In this document: one piece after another, positions 51,746-58,538 of the stretch | Layout of the letters: the number at the start of each line of letters is the position of its first letter | Position numbering within the stretch: position 1 is the stretch's first letter | Source: Rhizobium sp. P32RR-XVIII | GTDB taxonomy: Bacteria; Pseudomonadota; Alphaproteobacteria; Rhizobiales; Rhizobiaceae | Assembly: GCF_012641395.1 (NCBI RefSeq) | Contig: NZ_JABAIH010000011.1 | Location: forward strand, 62,001-126,000 | DNA: 64,000 nucleotides | Direction of reading: 5' to 3' | Notes under the pieces: generated by a model | The model's input: the letters and a program-made list of their open reading frames with translations, nothing else | Database searches by the model: none | Told to the model about the DNA's origin: nothing | Program-made: the position numbers and the translations under genes

Positions 51746-52945
51746 ATGACCACATCCACAAACCTGATCGCTACCGAACAGCGGCTTGGCGCCCATAACT
51801 ACAAGCCGCTTGATGTCGTCCTGACGCGCGGCCAAGGCGTCTACGTCTGGGATACCGACGGCAACCGCTACCTCGATTGCCTTTCCGCCTATTCGGCGGT
51901 CAACCAGGGGCACTGCCATCCGAAGATCCTTGCGGCGATGGTCGAGCAGGCCGGAAAGCTCACGCTGACGTCGCGCGCATTCCGCAACGACCAGCTCGCG
52001 CATCTCTACGAGGAGCTGGCGGCGCTTACCGGCTCGCACAAGATCCTGCCGATGAATTCCGGGGCCGAAGCCGTGGAGACGGCGATCAAGGCGGTTCGCA
52101 AATGGGGCTACGAGGTGAAGGGCGTCCCGGAAGGCAAGGCGGAGATCATCGTCTGCTCCGATAATTTCCATGGCCGGACGCTCAGCATTATCAGCTTCTC
52201 CACCGATCCGGATGCCCGCACCGGCTTTGGACCCTACACACCCGGTTTTCGCATCATTCCCTTCGGCGATAGCGAAGCCTTTGCGGCCGCGATCAACGAG
52301 AATACTGTTGCGGCACTCATCGAGCCGATCCAGGGGGAAGCCGGCGTCGTCATCCCACCCGCCGGCTATTTCAAACATGTCCGGGAATTGTGCACGGCGA
52401 ACAATGTGACGCTGATCCTGGACGAAATCCAGACGGGCCTCGGCCGCACAGGCAAACTCCTGGCGGAGGAGCATGAAGGTATCGAAGCCGATGTGACGTT
52501 GATCGGGAAGGCGCTGTCCGGCGGCTTCTATCCGGTATCGGCGGTTCTTTCGAATTCGGAGGTTCTCGGTGTCCTGAAGCCCGGCCAGCACGGCTCGACG
52601 TTCGGCGGCAATCCCCTCGCCTGCGCCGTCGCGCGCGCGGCGCTTAAGGTGCTCACCGAAGAGGGGATGATCGAAAACGCCGAGAAAATGGGTGCATACT
52701 TCCTGGATGGGCTGAAGTCGATCCGCTCCAACATCGTCAAGGACGTGCGCGGCCGCGGCCTGATGATGGCGGTCGAATTGGAGCCAGAGGCAGGCGGAGC
52801 GCGTCAGTATTGTTACGGCCTGAAGGAACGCGGCCTGCTCGCAAAGGATACGCACGAAAACACAATCCGCCTGGCGCCGCCGCTCGTCATCACCAAGGAG
52901 CAGGTGGAGTGGGCCGTTTCCCAGATCGAAAAGACGATCACCTGA
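51746..52945 (+). CDS. rocD: Ornithine aminotransferase
   Basis: PLP enzyme (399 residues) that converts ornithine and 2-oxoglutarate to glutamate-5-semialdehyde and glutamate. The Schiff-base lysine is Lys255 (LIGKALSGGFYPVSAV); PLP-phosphate contacts lie in MNSGAEAVETAIK and the cofactor aspartate in LDEIQTGLGRTGK. N-terminal sequence YKPLDVVLTRGQGVYVWDTDGNRYLDCLSAYSAVNQGHCHP matches OAT rather than the related acetylornithine enzyme (split here to short blocks by family convention). With rocF it forms the arginine catabolic route to proline or glutamate. Confidence 0.95.
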   Translation: MTTSTNLIATEQRLGAHNYKPLDVVLTRGQGVYVWDTDGNRYLDCLSAYSAVNQGHCHPKILAAMVEQAGKLTLTSRAFRNDQLAHLYEELAALTGSHKILPMNSGAEAVETAIKAVRKWGYEVKGVPEGKAEIIVCSDNFHGRTLSIISFSTDPDARTGFGPYTPGFRIIPFGDSEAFAAAINENTVAALIEPIQGEAGVVIPPAGYFKHVRELCTANNVTLILDEIQTGLGRTGKLLAEEHEGIEADVTLIGKALSGGFYPVSAVLSNSEVLGVLKPGQHGSTFGGNPLACAVARAALKVLTEEGMIENAEKMGAYFLDGLKSIRSNIVKDVRGRGLMMAVELEPEAGGARQYCYGLKERGLLAKDTHENTIRLAPPLVITKEQVEWAVSQIEKTIT

Positions 52946-52959
52946 GGCCGCATACGAGC

Positions 52960-52988
52960 TTGCAAGGGGATCCCGAAACCCCTTGCAA
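52960..52988 (+). terminator. Hairpin after rocD
   Basis: TTGCAAGGGG (52960-52969) and CCCCTTGCAA (52979-52988) form ten pairs around a nine-base loop shortly after the rocD stop. The T tract is weak. Confidence 0.5.
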
Positions 52989-53031
52989 TTCGCAGCCACG
53001 ATTTAGATTTGCGCAACACTCTTCCGATAAA

Positions 53032-53043
53032 GTTGCATGCAAC
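53032..53043. promoter_or_regulatory. 12-base perfect palindrome upstream of cheW
   Basis: GTTGCATGCAAC about 110 bases before the cheW ATG. It may be an operator; no regulator is suggested by sequence. Confidence 0.25.
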
Positions 53044-53150
53044 CGTAACGAAGTCTCGGAATAACGGGGCGTCGCGTGGTGTGAGGGCAAGGGTGTTCGC
53101 GCCAATGGTGGCGCAGCCGCATCTGCCAGCTTAGGTTGGGACGATTTCTA

Positions 53151-53627
53151 ATGACCACGATCAACTCGAATAATTTCAGCGGCGACACGCTCGAGATCAT
53201 CGCATTCCGGCTGCACGATCAGGAATTCTGCGTCAAGACGACGACCATCCGCGAAATCCGCGGCTGGGCGCCCTCTACCCCGATCCCGCATGCGCCGGCT
53301 GACGTCATCGGTGTCATGAACCTGCGTGGCTCAGTGATCCCGATCATCGATCTCGCCTACAAGCTCGGCATGAAAAGCACCGTCGCCAACGAGCGCAGCG
53401 CTATCGTTGTTGCCGAAGTGCACAGCATGGTCATCGGCATGCTTGTCGACCGCGTGTCCGACATTCTGACGATTTCCTCCAGCCAGGTTCAGCCTGTGCC
53501 GGAAGTGACGGCCTCGTTCGATCGCGCTTACTGCGAAGGCGTCATCGCCTCCGAGAATGGTATGATTTGCTTCCTGAACCTCGCCAAGATGTTCAAGGAA
53601 AGCGAAGCAGACGAGCTCGCGGCCTAG
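53151..53627 (+). CDS. cheW: Chemotaxis coupling protein CheW
   Basis: CheW (158 residues) bridges chemoreceptors and the CheA kinase. The single CheW domain shows the EIIAFRLHDQEFCVKTTTIREI region, the NLRGSVIPIIDLAYKLG block and GMLVDRVSDILTI. It is followed by a strong terminator and then, 250 bases on, by a chemoreceptor gene, so it is an orphan cheW outside a main che operon. A TTG upstream is in frame; the ATG was preferred. Confidence 0.95.
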   Translation: MTTINSNNFSGDTLEIIAFRLHDQEFCVKTTTIREIRGWAPSTPIPHAPADVIGVMNLRGSVIPIIDLAYKLGMKSTVANERSAIVVAEVHSMVIGMLVDRVSDILTISSSQVQPVPEVTASFDRAYCEGVIASENGMICFLNLAKMFKESEADELAA

Positions 53628-53650
53628 TAGCTGGCCTGCAGCTGTAGCGA

Positions 53651-53675
53651 AGCCGCCTTCCAAGGCGGCTTTTTT
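53651..53675 (+). terminator. Intrinsic terminator after cheW
   Basis: AGCCGCCT (53651-53658), loop TTCCAA-like, and AGGCGGCT (53663-53670), then TTTTT. Strong and well placed, 24 bases after the stop codon. Confidence 0.85.
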
Positions 53676-53708
53676 GTTGACAAACTCAGTCATTATAAGA
53701 ATGCATCA

Positions 53709-53738
53709 CAAATTCTACTAGAACGAATAGTAGATTTG
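53709..53738. promoter_or_regulatory. Inverted repeat upstream of the chemoreceptor gene
   Basis: CAAATTCTACTA (53709-53720), a seven-base spacer GAACGAA, and TAGTAGATTTG (53728-53738): 11 of 12 positions pair with one bulged T. It lies about 140 bases before the chemoreceptor start. A regulator-binding site or mRNA leader hairpin are both possible. Confidence 0.45.
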
Positions 53739-53875
53739 CTAACCTTCAGAACCTCATCATCAGTTGTGAAGTATCCCTTCGAATGGTCTACCTCAAGAAG
53801 TAGATCAGAAGTGTATTCGCGGGCGTTGCTTCGAGAGGCTAACGCCAAATTTGCGCCGACAGCGGAGGGGTGGGG

Positions 53876-55633
53876 ATGTTCGGGCTATCTTCTGATTCAA
53901 AGCATGTTCTTGATGCGATTTCGAAGTCACAGGCCATCATAGAGTTCAACCTGAAAGGTAACGTTCTCACGGCGAACGAGAACTTCTGCAAGGCTTTGGG
54001 CTATAGTTTAAGTGAAATTGTCGGCAAGCATCACAGCACGTTCTGTGATCCCGCCTATACCGCCACGGCGGAGTATCGCGAATTCTGGGGTCGTCTCGGT
54101 CACGGTGAGTACGACGCGGGCGCCTACAAGCGGCTGGCTAAAGGAGGCCGGGAAATCTGGATCCAGGCTTCCTACAATCCAGTCTTCAAGAACGGCAAGC
54201 CCTACAAGATTGTGAAATTCGCGACCGACATCACCGCTGCCAAGAAGAAGGCCGTGGAGGACGCCGGCAAGCTGGATGCGATCTCTCGCTCGCAGGCGGT
54301 TATTGAATTCCTGCCGAGCGGAGAGATTCTGACTGCCAACGAAAACTTCTGCAATGCGCTTGGATACACACTACCGGAAATCACCGGCAAGCATCACAGT
54401 ATGTTCTGCGATCCCGCCTATACCCGCACCGAAGGCTATTCAGGCTTCTGGCGCCGCCTTGCTCAGGGCGAATTCATTGCCAACGAATTCGTCCGCTATG
54501 GGAAGGGCGGCAGGGAAATATGGATCCAGGCGGCCTACAATCCGATTAGAGACGCCAACGGCAAAGTCTATAAGGTCGTGAAATTCGCGACCGACGTGAC
54601 AGAGCGCATGAGCGCAATCAGCCGACTAGGGGAAGCGCTGCGCCGCCTTTCCGAAGGCGATCTGACACAGACGGTTGAGACAGCCTTTGTCCCCTCCATG
54701 GAGCAGCTTCGAAAAGACTTCAATGCCGCCATTTCCAAGCTTCGGGAAACGCTGACAACCATCGGCGAAAACACCGCGGCAATTGCAGCAGGGGCTCGTG
54801 AAATCGGCGCTTCGGCTGACTCTTTCTCCAAGCGGACGGAAAAGCAGGCGGCGTCGATCGAGGAAACCGCTGCAGCACTGGAACAGATCACGACAACAGT
54901 GAACGATTCCAGCCATCGCGCCGGCGAGGCAGGTAGGCTTGTCGAAAAGACAAAACAGGGCGCGGAACAATCCGGTATTGTTGTTCGCAAGGCTGTTTCC
55001 GCCATGGGCCAGATTGAGCAATCGTCGCGGGAGATCACCAATATCATCTCGGTCATCGACGACATCGCCTTCCAGACAAACCTGCTCGCTCTCAATGCCG
55101 GGGTCGAAGCGGCGCGGGCCGGCGAGGCAGGCAAGGGCTTTGCGGTGGTGGCGCAGGAAGTGCGTGAGCTGGCGCAGCGTTCCGCAAGCGCCGCCAAGGA
55201 AATCAAAGCGCTCATCAACACATCGAGCGACCTGGTCAAGAACGGCGTCGAACTCGTCGGCCATACCGGCACCGCCCTGGAGCAAATCGTACTTCAAGTC
55301 GCCGATATCAACTCGAATGTTGCAGCAATCGTAGAAGCGTCGAAAGAGCAGGCGACCGGATTGAAGGAGATCAATCAGGCGGTCAATTCCCTGGACCAAG
55401 CGACCCAGCAGAATGCTGCAATGGTTGAGGAAAGCACGGCCGCAAGCCACAAGCTTGCGTCGGAGGCCGAAAACCTCAGAGCGCTCCTCAGCCAGTTCCG
55501 CATGGAAGCCAAGGCTCTCGACCGCACCGCTGCCAAACCGGCAGGCGCGCCCCCGCGGCGTCTGGCTTCACGCGTGGCCAGAGCAAGCGGCGCTGCCGCC
55601 CTCGCCCGTGTCGAAGACTGGGAAGAATTCTGA
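53876..55633 (+). CDS. Soluble methyl-accepting chemotaxis protein with two PAS domains
   Basis: A 585-residue cytoplasmic chemoreceptor: two PAS domains in tandem (about 9-120 and 132-243; spaced 122 residues and both containing LTANENFC, HHS.FCDPAYT and GGREIWIQA), a HAMP-like segment (about 245-300) and the MCP signalling domain with the hairpin tip DDIAFQTNLLALNAGVEAARAGEAGKGFAVVAQEVR (blocks split for length). No membrane segment is present. The tail ends in DWEEF, like the CheR/CheB-docking pentapeptide. The paired PAS domains with identical cores suggest sensing of a redox or ligand signal through a cofactor. Similar to S. meliloti McpY in layout; that is a comparison from memory. GGAGGGG precedes the ATG. 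Confidence 0.9.
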   Translation: MFGLSSDSKHVLDAISKSQAIIEFNLKGNVLTANENFCKALGYSLSEIVGKHHSTFCDPAYTATAEYREFWGRLGHGEYDAGAYKRLAKGGREIWIQASYNPVFKNGKPYKIVKFATDITAAKKKAVEDAGKLDAISRSQAVIEFLPSGEILTANENFCNALGYTLPEITGKHHSMFCDPAYTRTEGYSGFWRRLAQGEFIANEFVRYGKGGREIWIQAAYNPIRDANGKVYKVVKFATDVTERMSAISRLGEALRRLSEGDLTQTVETAFVPSMEQLRKDFNAAISKLRETLTTIGENTAAIAAGAREIGASADSFSKRTEKQAASIEETAAALEQITTTVNDSSHRAGEAGRLVEKTKQGAEQSGIVVRKAVSAMGQIEQSSREITNIISVIDDIAFQTNLLALNAGVEAARAGEAGKGFAVVAQEVRELAQRSASAAKEIKALINTSSDLVKNGVELVGHTGTALEQIVLQVADINSNVAAIVEASKEQATGLKEINQAVNSLDQATQQNAAMVEESTAASHKLASEAENLRALLSQFRMEAKALDRTAAKPAGAPPRRLASRVARASGAAALARVEDWEEF

Positions 55634-55676
55634 TGCTTCTCCCAAAGCCGGCCTGCGCCTCGTAGCCGGTTTCCAT

Positions 55677-55702
55677 AAAAAAGCACGCGCCGAGGCGCGT
55701 GC
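55677..55702 (-). terminator. Intrinsic terminator after the oxalate/formate transporter
   Basis: Read leftward: GCACGCGC and its complement (55683-55690 with 55695-55702), four-base loop, then a run of T (complement of 55677-55682). It ends the transporter transcript before the chemoreceptor. Confidence 0.8.
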
Positions 55703-55726
55703 CGTGGTTTTCTACGCTGATCAAAA

Positions 55727-57385
55727 TCAGCCGAACAGCGCGAAGGTCGCCTTCAGCGTGACCCATATGCCCCAAAGCAAGGGGATACCGACGACCGCCC
55801 AGGCAAGCAGAGCCTTCGTATCGAAGCCGCCTGTGCCGATACCAAACGAGCCGGTTGGGCCAAGGCTTGCGGCGGCGGATTTCGCCTGAAGCCCGGCGAC
55901 TTCCTCATCGGGCATGAACCACTTGCTCTCAAGCGGCCTGACGAAGAAATTGGCAATCAGGCCAAGCGCCAGCATGCCGGCCAGGATATACATCGTCCCG
56001 GTGTAGAGAGCAGGGCCAGGCGCCACACCGGCTGCGATCTGCGCTTCGCGAATGTAGTTCACGACGACAGGCCCCACGATGCCGGCGGTCGCCCACGCTG
56101 TCAGAAGACGGCCGTGGATCGCGCCGACGAACTGCGTGCCGAAGACGTCGGCAAGATAGGCCGGAATTGTCGAGAAACCGCCGCCATACATCGACAGAAT
56201 GATACCGAAGGCGAGCACGAAGAGCGCCTTGTTGCCGATATCGGCCAGCGTCGGCGCCACCGCATAGAGAACGATGCCGAGAATGAAGAACGTGTAATAG
56301 GTGTTCTTGCGGCCGATCTTGTCGGAAAGCGACGCCCAGAAGAAGCGGCCGCCGATGTTGAAGAGCGACAGGAGACCCGCGAAGCCGGCGGCGATCGTGG
56401 CAATCTGCGCTCTCTGGCCCGCATCGAGCTGCGAGAAGGAAAGATCCGGCAGGTCAATCAGCGAACCTGCGAAGATTTCCTGCAGCATCGGCGAAGCCAT
56501 GCCGATAACGCCGATACCGGCGGAGACGTTGAGGCAGAGTACGGCCCAGATAAGCCAGAACTGCTTCGTCTTGTGCGCGTCGCGCAGGTGGACGTGCTTT
56601 GTGGTGATCATCGTGCTCTTGGCAGCCGGAGGCGTCCAGCCTTCCGGACGCCAGCCGGCCGGCGGGATTCGGTAACCGAAAGCACCGCCTATCATGAAGG
56701 CGAAATAGATGATCGCCATGACGACGAAAGTCTGCCAGACGCCAATCGAGGTGTCGGTCTTGAAGTAATTCATCAGCAGGTTTGCGAGCGGAGCGCCGAT
56801 CATCGCCCCGCCGCCGAAGCCCATGATGGCCATGCCGGTCGCCATGCCGCGGCGGTCCGGAAACCACTTGATGAGCGTCGACACCGGCGAAATATAGCCG
56901 AGGCCCAGGCCGACACCGCCGATCACACCGGCGCCGAGCCACATCAACCACAGCTGATGGGTGATCACGCCGACCGAGGCAACCAGAATGCCGCCACACC
57001 AGCAGCAAGCGGATACGAAACCGGCCTTGCGCGGCCCGGCGCGCTCGAGCCAGCCGCCCCAGAGCGCGGCCGAGCAGCCGAGCAGAACGAAGAAGAGGGT
57101 ATAGATCCAGCCGAGATCGGCGACGCGCCAATCGCAGGTCGTCGTGAACAGCGCGGAAGCAAGCGTCAGATCGGGGCAGCTGGTCGGTGCCGTGATCCCG
57201 AGCGATCGCGAAAGCGGCAGCCAGAAAACGCTGAAGCCGTAAGCCATGCCGATGCAGAGATGGATTGCGAGAGCTGCCGGCGGCACCAGCCAGCGATTGA
57301 ACCCGGGCTTCGCGACGATCCGCTCCCGGTCAAGCAGGCCGACGCCCGCTAACTCTCCTGTCGTAGTTGTGTCCGCTGAAGTCAT
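55727..57385 (-). CDS. OFA-family MFS transporter (oxalate/formate antiporter-like)
   Basis: MFS protein of 552 residues with about twelve hydrophobic segments in two halves, in the oxalate:formate antiporter family. Typical signatures are the MFS loop RRGMATGMAIMGFGGGAMIG and FNIGGRFFWASLSDKIGRKNTY. It lies downstream of the fds formate dehydrogenase genes, 87 bases after fdsD on the same strand, and is probably part of that operon, consistent with exchange or uptake of oxalate or formate. GGGAGGA precedes the ATG; upstream in-frame extension is unlikely. Genes for oxalyl-CoA metabolism are not in the window. Confidence 0.8.
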   Translation of the reverse strand: MTSADTTTTGELAGVGLLDRERIVAKPGFNRWLVPPAALAIHLCIGMAYGFSVFWLPLSRSLGITAPTSCPDLTLASALFTTTCDWRVADLGWIYTLFFVLLGCSAALWGGWLERAGPRKAGFVSACCWCGGILVASVGVITHQLWLMWLGAGVIGGVGLGLGYISPVSTLIKWFPDRRGMATGMAIMGFGGGAMIGAPLANLLMNYFKTDTSIGVWQTFVVMAIIYFAFMIGGAFGYRIPPAGWRPEGWTPPAAKSTMITTKHVHLRDAHKTKQFWLIWAVLCLNVSAGIGVIGMASPMLQEIFAGSLIDLPDLSFSQLDAGQRAQIATIAAGFAGLLSLFNIGGRFFWASLSDKIGRKNTYYTFFILGIVLYAVAPTLADIGNKALFVLAFGIILSMYGGGFSTIPAYLADVFGTQFVGAIHGRLLTAWATAGIVGPVVVNYIREAQIAAGVAPGPALYTGTMYILAGMLALGLIANFFVRPLESKWFMPDEEVAGLQAKSAAASLGPTGSFGIGTGGFDTKALLAWAVVGIPLLWGIWVTLKATFALFG

Positions 57386-57472
57386 GAATATCCTCCCGAT
57401 TATGACTTTGCTGCAATAATCCATGCTTGAGCAGGCGAAATGCCTGGTTCCCCTCTTGCATGAAACCGATAT

Positions 57473-57718
57473 TTATTTCCGGATTGGTTCCGCCGGCTCA
57501 GGCTTGCGGATCAGAGGTGCAGCCTGGATTACGAGCGTATCCAAGCCATTGTTATCGTTATCTAGAATTTCGAATAATTGCCGCCGCATGCGCGGCTCCC
57601 AGAATTTGTTGATATGGGTGGCAACACCTTGAACCGCCTCGCTTTCAGGCTGGCTCTTGAAAAACGTCGCTATCTGGTTGGCCATATAAACGAGCTTGGA
57701 ATGGGTATCATGCGACAT
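57473..57718 (-). CDS. fdsD: Formate dehydrogenase subunit delta
   Basis: Small FdsD protein (81 residues), needed for active NAD-linked formate dehydrogenase in related bacteria though its exact role is unclear. It is recognised by ANQIATFFKSQPESEAVQGVATHINKFWEPRMRRQL. The ATG beginning MSHDTHSK overlaps the fdhD stop by 11 bases; the longer frame (to 57790) would run deep into fdhD. It is the last fds gene. Confidence 0.9.
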   Translation of the reverse strand: MSHDTHSKLVYMANQIATFFKSQPESEAVQGVATHINKFWEPRMRRQLFEILDNDNNGLDTLVIQAAPLIRKPEPAEPIRK

Positions 57719-58538
57719 CGGCAATGCTTTCGGGCAATATGCGCTGCGGGTGGGTGAAAATCTCAAAATCGTCGCCCCGCACCAGCGCAACCAGCGTCAT
57801 TCCGGCCTGCTCCGCCGTGCGGATGGCAAGGGCCGTGGGCGCGGAAATCGCGATAAGGACGGAGCTCCCGAGAATGGCCGCTTTCTGCACCATCTCGACC
57901 GAAAGCCGGCTCGTAACGGCGACGGCTCCGCTTGAGCCGCTTGTTTGTGCGCGAATGACGGCTCCGCAGAGCTTGTCGAGTGCGTTGTGCCTCCCGACAT
58001 CCTCGCGGACGGCCAGCAGGCCGTTACCGGGAATGTAAAAACCGGCTCCATGTACTGCGCGTGTCTCCCGGTGCAGCGGTTGCGCATCATTGAGAAGCGA
58101 GACAGCGCGCACGATATCACCATGCGTGAGCTTGAGCCCCGCGGCTGAAACATCCGGCACTTGGCGGACAGCTTGCTCGATAGACTCGATACCGCATAGC
58201 CCGCATCCGACCGGTCCCGCCATGCTGCGGCGGCGCGCCCGCAAAGCATCCGCAACATCGTCGGCCAGCGTCACCTGGACATCGATGCCCTGCTCGTTAT
58301 TAACGATCTCGATCGCAGCAATCTGGCCAGCGTCTTTGATTATGCCTTCCGTCAGACTGAAGCCGACGGCGAAATCTACCAGATCGTCGGGCGTCGCCAT
58401 CATCACGGCATGCGATGTGCCGCCATAGGAGAACGCGACCGGCATTTCTTCCGGCACAATACGCTGGCCCGGCGCGACGACACCGCCCTTGCGGGCGATG
58501 CGGTTGACGGAAATGCGCGTCGGCCGCCTTTCCATCAT
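57708..58538 (-). CDS. fdhD: Formate dehydrogenase accessory sulfurtransferase FdhD
   Basis: FdhD (276 residues) transfers sulfur from a cysteine desulfurase to the molybdenum cofactor before its insertion into formate dehydrogenase. The catalytic cysteine motif CGLC is at 112-115; AIAFSPT-like C-terminal NTPase-type loop is represented by LIAISAPTALAIR. The start overlaps the fdsA stop by four bases. Length is usual. Confidence 0.94.
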   Translation of the reverse strand: MMERRPTRISVNRIARKGGVVAPGQRIVPEEMPVAFSYGGTSHAVMMATPDDLVDFAVGFSLTEGIIKDAGQIAAIEIVNNEQGIDVQVTLADDVADALRARRRSMAGPVGCGLCGIESIEQAVRQVPDVSAAGLKLTHGDIVRAVSLLNDAQPLHRETRAVHGAGFYIPGNGLLAVREDVGRHNALDKLCGAVIRAQTSGSSGAVAVTSRLSVEMVQKAAILGSSVLIAISAPTALAIRTAEQAGMTLVALVRGDDFEIFTHPQRILPESIADVA

